From: CAIUPE01 sp037131735
GTDB taxonomy: Bacteria > Pseudomonadota > Alphaproteobacteria > Rhizobiales > Beijerinckiaceae
Assembly (NCBI GenBank): GCA_037131735.1
Contig: JBAXQM010000018.1
Location: 1 to 52,979, forward strand
DNA length: 52,979 nucleotides
Direction: 5' to 3'
The notes beneath the pieces are model-generated. The model had not been told where the DNA came from, did no database searches, and saw nothing but the letters and a program-made list of their open reading frames with translations. Shown here in pieces: positions 15,850 to 23,663 of this stretch. The stretch's first letter is position 1. Each line of letters begins with the position of its first letter. Both the position numbers and the translations under genes were made by a program.

Positions 15850-16565
15850 TCGCTTTGCATCTATTAAAAAACTTCGCCCGGATCACTTTGGGCGTAACGC
15901 TTCTCGGACTCTTTGGTTGCGCGGCGAGTGGCGATTTAGGACGAAGAAAGCCCGGTCTTCTCGCAGAGGCCTCGGCCGTTGATTTTATCCCTTCGCGGAT
16001 CAACTCAAATTCAAGTTTAACGGATGACGAGCGTGAATTGCGTAATCGCCTGTTTGCTCTCGTGCACATGCCGCGTCCTTTGCCAATGAATTCCTTATTG
16101 GCGCTGCCTGATGAACTCGATCAGGCCATCGGCCCTGATCCCGATTTTTATTATCTATCGATTGCGGGCTCCGCAGATCGCTCACCAACGGCGCGCTACA
16201 GCCGCCTGCTATCTGACATCTCAAGTGATCGCGTTCTAATTCCGAAATTTCGTGAGATCGCCTGTCGTGTTGAGCAAACGGATAAAACACGCTCTGAGGC
16301 AACCGCGGCAGCTCCCGCGTTAAGCCAGACCGATCACAATGATGTTCAGGCTAGGATAAATGAAAATAATAGCCTCATCGAAAAAGTTGAAGCAGCGATA
16401 CCCAAGCGTTTTGAGGCCTATCATGCGGCATTGGAGCATCTGGCGGCGGCGTCACCTGATGTGTTGGCGCGTAAAGTGCTGTCTGAACTCAATGCGCTGA
16501 ATGTCGAGGCAGCTAATTCACACTGCGGGCAGGTGGCGCGTCGCCATATCGTCCGCAAAGGTTGA
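15846..16565 (+). CDS. Predicted lipoprotein of unknown function
   Basis: A 239-residue protein starting at GTG in the stop region of the previous gene. A hydrophobic N-terminus ends in the lipobox GLFGC, giving lipidated C25. The mature part is helical, with EVEAAIPKRFEAYHAALEHLAAASPD-like heptads near the C-terminus, and two further cysteines (in IACRVEQ and NSHCGQVARR) that might form a disulfide. No domain is recognised. It probably sits in the inner leaflet of the outer membrane, or stays in the inner membrane. Confidence 0.7.
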   Translation: MIALHLLKNFARITLGVTLLGLFGCAASGDLGRRKPGLLAEASAVDFIPSRINSNSSLTDDERELRNRLFALVHMPRPLPMNSLLALPDELDQAIGPDPDFYYLSIAGSADRSPTARYSRLLSDISSDRVLIPKFREIACRVEQTDKTRSEATAAAPALSQTDHNDVQARINENNSLIEKVEAAIPKRFEAYHAALEHLAAASPDVLARKVLSELNALNVEAANSHCGQVARRHIVRKG

Positions 16566-16627
16566 ATCTTTGCGTGTGACGCTTTAAGCCTCCATCATTA
16601 CCATTGCGTTGAGTAGTCTATATCGTC

Positions 16628-17107
16628 ATGATCAAAGACATTCCCTTTTGGAAGCGAAAATCACTTGAGGAGATGTCAACCTCCGAATGGGAGAGTCTTT
16701 GCGATGGATGCGGGCGGTGCTGTCTTGTCAAATTAGAAGACGAGGATACAGGTGCCTATTATGCAACTGATCTCTATTGCCGCTTGCTCAATCCTGAAAC
16801 ATGCCGGTGTAGCAACTATAAGCATCGGCAAGAGCATGTCTCGGATTGTGTTAAACTCACACCAGAAGAAGCGCGCACATTGAAATGGCTTCCCCCGAGT
16901 TGCGCCTATCGAATGCTCGCAGAAGGCAAAGAGCTTGCGGACTGGCATCCTTTGATATCTGGGCGTGCCGAGAGTGTTATCGAGGCAGGTGTTTCCGTTA
17001 AAGGCCGACTATCAGGATCTGAGACGGATATCCCCTTTGAACAATTTCCTGAACGGATTCGAAAATGGCCCTTGCAATGGCCGCGAAAGAAGACGTCTTC
17101 GCGTTAA
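16628..17107 (+). CDS. YcgN family cysteine-cluster protein (UPF0260)
   Basis: A 159-residue protein of the UPF0260/YcgN family. C25, C28, C31 and C32 in CDGCGRCC, and later cysteines in DLYCRLLNPETCRCSNY and SDCVKL, make the cluster that probably binds metal. Closing blocks are WLPPSCAYR and LADWHPLISG. The length is as expected. The biochemical role is unknown. It is the last housekeeping gene before the GTA cluster. Confidence 0.9.
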   Translation: MIKDIPFWKRKSLEEMSTSEWESLCDGCGRCCLVKLEDEDTGAYYATDLYCRLLNPETCRCSNYKHRQEHVSDCVKLTPEEARTLKWLPPSCAYRMLAEGKELADWHPLISGRAESVIEAGVSVKGRLSGSETDIPFEQFPERIRKWPLQWPRKKTSSR

Positions 17108-17392
17108 CGCCACCGAAGCTGACGCTGCGACAGGGCTAATCAGCCCAATATAGGAAATTTTTCATTTACCTGTCGTCCTTTTTGTGAGATGCTCGATCCG
17201 GTTTCTATGTCTCTGATCGCGGACGGGCATGGCAAAAATTTCACAAGATGATTTTCAATGCATCTCTGTGAGGTCGCCTCCGGGGCGACAAAGAGTCCGA
17301 ACAGAGCATGACACCGCTCGACGTGCGGACTGCTGAGCGTGGCGTCGGTCCGTGCATTTTCAATAGATGCTCCCAGACGGAAGAGACATGCT
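17108..17392. other. 285-base gap before the GTA region
   Basis: No gene is convincing here. A stem GTCGCC/GGCGAC lies near 17271-17287 and a small GGGCTAATCAGCCC hairpin near 17133, neither followed by a T-run. A 35-codon frame from 17229 lacks a ribosome site. Confidence 0.3.
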
Positions 17393-17779
17393 ATGCCAAA
17401 ACTAAAAAATCCGGAACCGCCAGAGGCTGAAATTCAATTTTCTCTTCGGAGAGTGAGGCCAAGGAAACATCGATTTATCAATGATAAATCGAATATTTCT
17501 CAAATTGATCTTGTAACGAGTACGTTTGACTCTCGTGCGACGTTTTCAAATTCAGAAAACTCGTTTCGTCTGACAATATCAACGCAAATAATAGCCAAAG
17601 CGAAACGCCAACAGAGTGCGCCGCATCGCTTGTGGTCGACAGCAAGCCGAGATGGTGCTGACGATCCGCTCCCCGAAGATGATCCGCGTGCGTGCCCCCG
17701 CGATATGGAGGATTTCAAACTCGCTGTGGCGTTTGAGCTTGATCGGTTAAGGGAGAAAAAAGCCATAATTGAAGAATAG
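17393..17779 (+). CDS. Hypothetical protein upstream of the GTA cluster
   Basis: A 128-residue soluble, charged protein; the ATG follows GGAAGAG by about seven bases. The N-terminus MPKLKNPEPPEAEIQFSLRRVRPRKHRF is basic, the centre is Ser/Thr/Asn-rich and the C-terminus is an acidic amphipathic helix (MEDFKLAVAFELDRLREKKAIIEE). No family is recognised. It points into the GTA cluster but is separated from it by 146 bases carrying a promoter-like sequence, so it may be an independent gene. Confidence 0.5.
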   Translation: MPKLKNPEPPEAEIQFSLRRVRPRKHRFINDKSNISQIDLVTSTFDSRATFSNSENSFRLTISTQIIAKAKRQQSAPHRLWSTASRDGADDPLPEDDPRACPRDMEDFKLAVAFELDRLREKKAIIEE

Positions 17780-17789
17780 GATTATTTTC

Positions 17790-17818
17790 TTGACAAAGGA
17801 GCGCTGATCGGGTAGAAA
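17790..17818 (+). promoter_or_regulatory. Candidate promoter of the GTA operon
   Basis: TTGACA (17790-17795) and TAGAAA (17813-17818) are separated by exactly 17 bases, a near-consensus sigma-70 layout. It lies about 108 bases upstream of the small terminase gene, after the stop of the preceding gene. A 6-bp stem (17856-17861 with 17874-17879) sits in the resulting leader. Confidence 0.5.
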
Positions 17819-17925
17819 TCTTCCATGCTCCAGAGTTGTGCTTGAAAGGCGGGTGCCGCGAAGGCGATGTCCGTCGCGGTTCGCGCAGTTCACTGAGCTC
17901 ATCATTATAATCTGTTGAGAGGTTC

Positions 17926-18540
17926 ATGGCGCGTGGGATCACCAAGGCGCAGGTTGAAGAAATGCGTCGTCTTTATTGCCATTCAAAGACGAGCGTTTCA
18001 GCCATTGCCAAAAAGCTTGGCGTTTCAATAGAGACTGTCCGGCGACACATAAGATCAAAAGCGTGGCCCTTGCGCCGGACAGTTGTTACTCAAACGGGCA
18101 AGTCTACCAAAAACAAAGCGAGTTCTAAGCGGGAGATCTCAGGGGAAAGTAATACTCGCAAATCAATATCTAAATGTGTTGGTCTTGCCCAGTGCACTGA
18201 GCGACCTGAACTTATCGGCCGTGTCTGGGCAGCGGCGCTTTCGCAAATCGAAGAGCTTGAAAAGCGTACGAAATCATTAGGCAGCAGAGGGCAGAAAAGT
18301 CTCGCTCGAGCGAGCGATGACGCACGCGCTATTGCGATCTTGGTGCGCACGCTCAAAGATTTAATGGCACTTGATAATAGGGTCGATGGGGGCGTGTGTG
18401 ATAAAAAGAAAACAGACGCCGCTGAACAAGCCGGAGACCAAAAAGGATGGAGCAGTCTTGCCGACGACTTGGCTCGACGTCTTGCTGGACTCCGAAAAAG
18501 ACGAACTCTTGCCGAGTCTCCTCGCGGAGATGGAGGATGA
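17926..18540 (+). CDS. GTA small terminase (RcGTA g1-like)
   Basis: A 204-residue protein with an N-terminal helix-turn-helix (residues 4-45, GITKAQVEEMRRLYCHSKTSVSAIAKKLGVSIETVRRHI), a basic linker, and a helical oligomerisation region about 90-150. This is the layout of DNA-recognising small terminase subunits, and its place directly before a large terminase supports RcGTA g1. Its C-terminal coding region overlaps the large terminase in another frame. In GTAs the subunit no longer selects phage DNA specifically; that property is family knowledge. Confidence 0.75.
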   Translation: MARGITKAQVEEMRRLYCHSKTSVSAIAKKLGVSIETVRRHIRSKAWPLRRTVVTQTGKSTKNKASSKREISGESNTRKSISKCVGLAQCTERPELIGRVWAAALSQIEELEKRTKSLGSRGQKSLARASDDARAIAILVRTLKDLMALDNRVDGGVCDKKKTDAAEQAGDQKGWSSLADDLARRLAGLRKRRTLAESPRGDGG

Positions 18541-19813
18541 TGCGCTGGAGGCCATGTTAACGGATTGGCCTGTTTGGGCGCGCGCTGATCAATTGCCGCC
18601 CGCTTACGCTGCGAATGGTGAGGCCTGGACCGTGTGGCTTGTGCTCGGTGGGCGCGGTGCAGGCAAAACACGAACGGGTGCGGAATGGGTGAGGGGTCTT
18701 GTCTATGGACGCGCACCTTTTTCTGAAAAGCCGGTTGGTCGTATCGCATTGATTGGCGAAACCCATGATGATGTGCGCGAAGTCATGATTGAAGGCGTAT
18801 CAGGTCTTATGAGCGTTCATCCCCGCGCGGATCGCCCTTTGTGGCAACCGACAAGGCGGCGTGTTGAATGGTCAAATGGTTCGGTTGCCCATGTTTTTTC
18901 AGCTGAGGATCCCGAAAGTCTGCGCGGTCCGCAATTTGAGGCGGCATGGCTTGATGAAGTTGGAAAATGGAGGCAGGCCGAAGCGGTGTTCGATATGTTG
19001 CAATTTGGATTGCGCTTAGGCGATCACCCCCGTCAGACTGTGACAACGACACCGCGACCAACCCCTTTACTAAGACGTCTCATTGAAGCGCCTCTTACGG
19101 CGATCAGCCGGGCAAAGACCCGAGATAATGCCTATCATCTTGCGCCGGAATTTCTTGATGCGATTGTTGATCGCTATGCGGGGACAAGACTAGGTCGCCA
19201 GGAACTTGATGGCGAAATGATTTCTGAGCGTTCGAATGCATTATGGTCGCGTGATCAACTCGAACGCTTACGTTTTTCAGGACCGCTGCCGGAATTTGTG
19301 CGCATTGTTGTTGCGATTGATCCACCCGCTTCATCGGGAAGATATTCTGATGCATGCGGGATCATTGCAGCCGGCCTCGTCAGCGATGGGATGATGTTTG
19401 TTATTGAAGACGCATCAATAGAGCGGGCTAGTCCATCGGCTTGGGCCGAGAAAGCTTTGGCTCTTTATCACCGCCTTGAAGCTGATCACATCGCTGTTGA
19501 AACCAATCAAGGGGGCGAGATGGCTGAGGCGGTCTTGCGCACTCGTGATGCGGATGTGCCGATTATGCCTGTGCGTGCAACACGTGGAAAAATGTTACGC
19601 GCTGAACCTGTTGCCCATCTTTATGAGCAAGGGCGTGTCAGACATGCGGGCGTCTTTCCGCTGCTTGAAGATGAATTATGCGATTATGGGCCGACTGATA
19701 AAGGTTATGGTCTTTCATCAGGACGGTCGCCGGATCGCATGGATGCTCTCGTATGGGCGATTACCGCCTTGGCGTTGAATCTGCAGACGCGTCCCCGCGT
19801 TCGAACGATTTGA
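18386..19813 (+). CDS. GTA/phage large terminase (RcGTA g2-like)
   Basis: A 475-residue DNA-packaging motor. Walker A is GGRGAGKT at 88-95, Walker B is WLDEV at 188-192, and the coupling motif TTTPRPT follows. The C-terminal RNase H-like nuclease has acidic residues in VVAIDPP, in VETNQ and in SPDRMDALVWA. It pumps DNA into proheads at the portal. The start is uncertain: TTG 18371, ATG 18386, GTG 18398 and ATG 18530 are all in frame. Relatives carry the acidic LLPSLLAEMEDDALEAMLTDW lead-in, so a start upstream of 18400 is preferred, giving a 155-base overlap with g1. Confidence 0.93.
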   Translation: MGACVIKRKQTPLNKPETKKDGAVLPTTWLDVLLDSEKDELLPSLLAEMEDDALEAMLTDWPVWARADQLPPAYAANGEAWTVWLVLGGRGAGKTRTGAEWVRGLVYGRAPFSEKPVGRIALIGETHDDVREVMIEGVSGLMSVHPRADRPLWQPTRRRVEWSNGSVAHVFSAEDPESLRGPQFEAAWLDEVGKWRQAEAVFDMLQFGLRLGDHPRQTVTTTPRPTPLLRRLIEAPLTAISRAKTRDNAYHLAPEFLDAIVDRYAGTRLGRQELDGEMISERSNALWSRDQLERLRFSGPLPEFVRIVVAIDPPASSGRYSDACGIIAAGLVSDGMMFVIEDASIERASPSAWAEKALALYHRLEADHIAVETNQGGEMAEAVLRTRDADVPIMPVRATRGKMLRAEPVAHLYEQGRVRHAGVFPLLEDELCDYGPTDKGYGLSSGRSPDRMDALVWAITALALNLQTRPRVRTI

Positions 19814-19865
19814 AACACTCACTTTGATTGTTCTCTGACATTATGAATTCTAAGAGAGGAAAGCC

Positions 19866-20990
19866 ATGCCCGATATTCTGATGACGGTTTTGAATGGCGC
19901 AAACAAAAGACTAAAAGATATGGGTGACGGAACGGTTGCCGAAGTTGTCTATAATGCCAATAGTGGTGGTGCAGGTGGAAGCGTTTCAGTTTCTAATTTC
20001 CCAGCGACGCAGGCTGTGAGCGACATCAACATCGGTGGTCTAACCGATATAGCGGCAACCGCTGATACGGGAAGCTTTTCCCTGATTGCGCTTACAAAGC
20101 GCATCTTGACGAAGCTTCCTAGCCTTGGCGCACAAACAATTGCGAATTCACTACCGGTTTCGATCGCCTCTGATCAAACCTTATTGGTGAATCCGCAAAG
20201 TCAGGTCACGTCAGGCGTATTGAATGCCTTAAATGCAAATATTGCTCTTGTTCTGAATGGCACAAATGGCGCTACCATTGATGTTCGCGGAAGCTTCGTT
20301 GCGAGTTTAGCGTTTCAAGGCACAATCGATGGAACAAACTGGTTTACGCTTGTAGCTATGCCAGTGGCCTCTGGTTCAAATAGCGTTCTTGTCTCAACGG
20401 CATCTGCACCAGGAGCGTGGCATGTTTTGACTGCCGGTCTCCAGCAAATTCGTGTTTTTGTGACGGGATTTACGTCAGGTACGGCTGCGATAACAATGAG
20501 GGCCACGCAAGCGCAGCCTTTTCTCTATACGGCTGCAGCGGGTGCAACAAATACCGTTGCCGTGGCGAGTGGTACGATCAACAGTGCCACGCTTGCTGCC
20601 AGCGCTAATCTGATTGGTGATTTAGGGCTTCAATATAGACCGAGTAATGTGGGTGCCGCGTCTGCGGCTGCGGTTATGTCACCGGCAACTGTGACGGTGC
20701 AGACGATTAAGGCATCGGCAGGCCGATTAATCGGTGTTGTTCTTCAAAATTCGGCAACGAGTCTGCGATCGCTTAAAATTTTCAATGCTGCTTCGGTTGC
20801 GCTAGGAACAACCATTGCTAGTTTCGAAATTGATATTCCCGCCGCATCGTCTTTGGCCTTTAATTTTGATGGCGGGATTGGCTTTTCTACGGCGATAAGC
20901 TGTGCTGTGACAAGCGGTAAGGGCTTGAGTGATACGACGTCGACAGGCCTTGCGGCCAATGATGTTTCTGGTGTGCTCATATTTGCTTAA
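19866..20990 (+). CDS. Fibre- or decoration-like virion protein
   Basis: A 374-residue, Ala/Ser/Thr/Gly-rich protein without cysteines and with almost no charge after residue 110. The segment SVSVSNFPATQAV and LPVSIASDQTLLV resemble repeats seen in phage structural proteins. The middle part (GSFVASLAFQGTIDGTNWFTLVAMP) looks like a beta-sandwich. A strong ribosome site (AGAGAGGA) precedes the ATG. No such gene stands between terminase and portal in RcGTA. It is probably an adhesin, head fibre or tail fibre of the particle; assignment is by composition and context only. Confidence 0.6.
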   Translation: MPDILMTVLNGANKRLKDMGDGTVAEVVYNANSGGAGGSVSVSNFPATQAVSDINIGGLTDIAATADTGSFSLIALTKRILTKLPSLGAQTIANSLPVSIASDQTLLVNPQSQVTSGVLNALNANIALVLNGTNGATIDVRGSFVASLAFQGTIDGTNWFTLVAMPVASGSNSVLVSTASAPGAWHVLTAGLQQIRVFVTGFTSGTAAITMRATQAQPFLYTAAAGATNTVAVASGTINSATLAASANLIGDLGLQYRPSNVGAASAAAVMSPATVTVQTIKASAGRLIGVVLQNSATSLRSLKIFNAASVALGTTIASFEIDIPAASSLAFNFDGGIGFSTAISCAVTSGKGLSDTTSTGLAANDVSGVLIFA

Positions 20991-21016
20991 AATATAATTT
21001 ATCCACGGAGCGATTC

Positions 21017-21526
21017 ATGACCGGATTGAATGACATCGTTTCATCAACTCAATCAGCAGTTGAAAATCTTGATCGTGCTTCTGCGCGCTTCGGGCAAACA
21101 CTCACGGACGCGTTTGTCAAAGCAGGACTCCAGGGTAAGAGTTTTGAAAGCGTCCTCCAATCGGTTGGTGCCAAAATGGCGGCCTTGGCAGCTAAGGATT
21201 TTTTTTCCTCTGGTGGTAATGCTTTTGCCCAGAGTCTTTCATCCTTCTCGGGGTCAATAAGTGCATTTGCAGAAGGGGGAATTCTATCAACGCCCAGCTA
21301 TATTCCGACCGGTTCGGGATCGATGGCGCTTGCGGGGGAGGCGGGGCCTGAAGCGATTATTCCCTTATCGCGGGGCCCCGATGGAAAGTTGGGATTGAGT
21401 GGCTCCCGCCCGACGGTTGTGAATGTTTCGATCACAACACAAGATTTAGACAGCTTCAAACGCTCGGAGCAGCAAGTGGCTTCCGCTCTCGCGCGAGCGG
21501 TTAATCGCGGTCGTCGTAGTCTTTAA
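21017..21526 (+). CDS. GTA tape measure protein (RcGTA g11-like), displaced
   Basis: A 169-residue protein. It opens with a helical, Gln/Ser-rich part, then FESVLQSVGAKMAALAAKDFF, FAEGGILSTPSYIPTGSGSMALAGEAGPEAIIPLSRGPDGKLG, and ends in QQVASALARAVNRGRRSL. The FA-GG-(I/V)-S-P...GEAGPEAI-PL-RG-DG block matches what I know of RcGTA g11 and of the C-terminal part of lambda-type tape measures. It sets tail length and contacts the baseplate. It normally follows g10.1; here it lies between terminase and portal, and only 26 bases separate g10.1 from g12. Confidence 0.82.
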   Translation: MTGLNDIVSSTQSAVENLDRASARFGQTLTDAFVKAGLQGKSFESVLQSVGAKMAALAAKDFFSSGGNAFAQSLSSFSGSISAFAEGGILSTPSYIPTGSGSMALAGEAGPEAIIPLSRGPDGKLGLSGSRPTVVNVSITTQDLDSFKRSEQQVASALARAVNRGRRSL

Positions 21527-21554
21527 TTTGATCTCATTCGTTGAAAGAAACATA

Positions 21555-22754
21555 ATGATCAGTCGCCTCTTCGGGCTTCGCGGGAAAGCGCGCGCGTCAA
21601 CATCACCACCGGAAACAAAGACGTCACGCACAGGCCCGCTGATTGCGCTTTATGAAACAGGGCGACCGATCTGGACGTCGCGTGATTATGCCGCTCTTAT
21701 GCGAGAGGGGTTTCAACAAAACCCGGTTGTATATCGATCAGTACGAATGATCGCGGAAGCCGCAGCGCGTGTACCGATATTATATTTTGATGGACGTCGC
21801 GAGCTGGTTGACTCACCTTTGCAGCTTTTGCTTGACGCCCCCAATCCAGCAGAATCAGGAACCGGCTTTTTCGAAAGTGTAGCTGGCTATCTGCTGCTCT
21901 CCGGCAATGCCTATTGCGAGGTCGTTGATGGAGGCGCAGATGCAAAGGAGCTTTATGCATTGCGACCTGATCGCATGCGTGTCGTACCCGGGCGCGACGG
22001 GTGGCCCCTCGCCTATGACTATTCGGTTTCAGGTGACACCGTTCGCTTTGATATGACTGGCGAAGGCGTTAAGCCTATCCTCCATTTGAAGCTTTTTGAT
22101 CCGCTTGACGATCATTATGGTCTGTCTCCGATCGTCGCGGCCGCACGCGCGATTGATAGCCATAATGCGGCCTCTGCCTGGAACAAAGCGCTGCTTGATA
22201 ATGCAGCGCGTCCCTCAGGAGCTCTCGTTTATTCAGGGCCAGCGGGCGCCAGCCTCACAAGCGAACAGTTTGACCGATTGAAGCAGGAGTTATCTGAGAG
22301 TTACGAAGGGAGCGCTAATGCTGGGCGGCCCTTGCTTCTCGAGGGTGGGCTTGATTGGCGGCCGCTTTCGCTCACGCCAAAAGACATGGATTTTATGGAG
22401 GCCAAGGCTGCTGCTGCACGGGAGATTGCTCTTGCCTTTGGCATTCCTCCTTTGCTTCTTGGACTGCCGGGTGATTCAACTTATGCGAATTTCGCTGAAG
22501 CGCAGCGGTCGTTCTGGCGGCAAACAGCTATTCCTTTGGCTATTCGCATTCATGAACAAATTGCACTATGGCTTGCGCCCTTATTCGGCGCCCTTTCAGT
22601 TCTCCCTGATCTTGATCGTGTTCCGGCGCTATCAAGCGAGCGTGATGCTTTATGGGCGCGTATCAATGCGGCAAGTTTCTTAACTGAAGACGAAAAGCGT
22701 GAGGCCGTCGGCTACGGGCTCCGAAAAAGCCAAAGGCCACAGGACGCGCTGTGA
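21555..22754 (+). CDS. GTA portal protein (HK97 family, RcGTA g3-like)
   Basis: A 399-residue portal subunit that forms the dodecameric DNA channel at the head vertex. Visible family features are the early FQQNPVVYRSVRMIAEAAARVP, the wing segment AGYLLLSGNAYCEVVDG, and the crown region AAREIALAFGIPPLLLGLPGDSTYANFAEAQRSFWRQTAIPLA. The ATG was preferred over an in-frame TTG 27 bases earlier because GAAAGAAA precedes it and the sequence before it is not conserved. It overlaps g3.5 by four bases. Confidence 0.95.
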   Translation: MISRLFGLRGKARASTSPPETKTSRTGPLIALYETGRPIWTSRDYAALMREGFQQNPVVYRSVRMIAEAAARVPILYFDGRRELVDSPLQLLLDAPNPAESGTGFFESVAGYLLLSGNAYCEVVDGGADAKELYALRPDRMRVVPGRDGWPLAYDYSVSGDTVRFDMTGEGVKPILHLKLFDPLDDHYGLSPIVAAARAIDSHNAASAWNKALLDNAARPSGALVYSGPAGASLTSEQFDRLKQELSESYEGSANAGRPLLLEGGLDWRPLSLTPKDMDFMEAKAAAAREIALAFGIPPLLLGLPGDSTYANFAEAQRSFWRQTAIPLAIRIHEQIALWLAPLFGALSVLPDLDRVPALSSERDALWARINAASFLTEDEKREAVGYGLRKSQRPQDAL

Positions 22755-22942
22755 TTGATCATATCATCGACACTGTGATTTCACGCGGTGATCTGGCTGA
22801 CCTTGCCCTATTGATTTGGGCCGCTCTCGCTTCATTCGGTGCGCTTACATTATTGCGTGAGCTCTCTGCAGCGAACAAGCGCTTTGATCTATTTGTTCGC
22901 GAACTACACCGGTTCAATTCTGGCCTGTCCAATAAAGAGTAG
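22751..22942 (+). CDS. GTA head formation protein (RcGTA g3.5-like)
   Basis: A 63-residue protein starting at GTG in the portal stop codon region. It has one hydrophobic helix (LALLIWAALASFGALTLL) followed by an amphipathic helix with ELSAANKRFDLFVRELHRF. Size, hydrophobic helix and position between portal and protease match the rcc01685 (g3.5) family, which is needed for GTA heads. The mechanism is unknown. Confidence 0.75.
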   Translation: MIDHIIDTVISRGDLADLALLIWAALASFGALTLLRELSAANKRFDLFVRELHRFNSGLSNKE

Positions 22943-22955
22943 CGGGAACTAAACG

Positions 22956-23132
22956 ATGGCAAAAAGAAATAATTCTGTTCATCACTCGCGATTTAAAGAA
23001 AAGTCTTCGAACGCAAGCGCCGTTGAGCCTGATCAGATCATATCGACATTTTTTCAAAATCTCGGAAGGCTCGGTCAATCAAAGCCTAATCGGCAAAATA
23101 TGAAGCGTACAGCCTCCCGCGGCACCAAATGA
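22956..23132 (+). CDS. Small basic protein between g3.5 and prohead protease
   Basis: A 58-residue frame from ATG with AGCGGGA upstream, ending in an ATGATGA overlap with the protease gene. The product begins MAKRNNSVHHSRFKEKS and is basic (many Lys/Arg), with a short hydrophobic centre (IISTFFQNLGRLG). No homologue is recognised and RcGTA has no extra gene here that I know of. The tight coupling on both sides argues that it is translated. It might be a scaffold-like or DNA-binding head component. Confidence 0.6.
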   Translation: MAKRNNSVHHSRFKEKSSNASAVEPDQIISTFFQNLGRLGQSKPNRQNMKRTASRGTK

Positions 23133-23602
23133 TGACTAGCCTTCAATCCTCCGGGACCGGCTTCTTTGAGGGCTATGCCTCACTTTTCGGCATTCCGGAT
23201 TTATCGCGTGATGTCGTTATGCCCGGAGCCTTTAGAGAGACATTGCAAAGCACGGGTGCGCGTGGCGTGAGATTGCTATGGCAACATGATCCCGCTGAGC
23301 CAATTGGAATCTGGCGCGTCCTTCGAGAAGACTCGAAGGGGCTCTACGGATTAGGGCAACTCAATCTGGATACACAAAGGGGACGCGAGCTTGATGCTCT
23401 TATCAAACAGGGTGCGGTTGATGGCCTCTCAATCGGCTTTCGCGTCAAACTTTTCCGGCGAGATTTGAAGGGCCAGGGCCGCGAAATTCTTTCTCTCGAT
23501 CTTTGGGAAATTTCACTCGTTTCCTTTCCGCTTCTCCCGCAGGCTCGGCTGGTAAAATCAGGCCCGAAGAAAAGAGAAGACGGACCGAACGCACTTAATT
23601 GA
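23129..23602 (+). CDS. GTA prohead protease (RcGTA g4-like)
   Basis: A 157-residue HK97-type prohead protease (peptidase family U35/S78). The opening GYASLFGIPDLSRDVVMPGAFRETL, the histidine in LLWQHDPAEPIG and the serine in VDGLSIGFRV are the expected catalytic positions, followed by LWEISLVSFPLLPQA. It cleaves the N-terminal scaffold (delta) domain from the major capsid protein during maturation. The two adjacent ATGs (23129, 23132) both overlap the stop of the preceding small gene. The capsid gene follows 61 bases later. Confidence 0.93.
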   Translation: MMTSLQSSGTGFFEGYASLFGIPDLSRDVVMPGAFRETLQSTGARGVRLLWQHDPAEPIGIWRVLREDSKGLYGLGQLNLDTQRGRELDALIKQGAVDGLSIGFRVKLFRRDLKGQGREILSLDLWEISLVSFPLLPQARLVKSGPKKREDGPNALN

Positions 23603-23663
23603 ATTTCACGTTCACGTTTAACAGTAAATCATCGACGCGGATTTCCGCGTGAGGAGAAGAGAT

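Noticed and set aside
17229..17336. 35-codon frame MAKISQDDF...
   Set aside because: No ribosome site at usable distance and no recognisable similarity.
18090..18749. A 219-codon frame on the minus strand
   Set aside because: It is antisense to both terminase genes, is rich in Ser/Arg/His as shadow frames are, and shows no domain.
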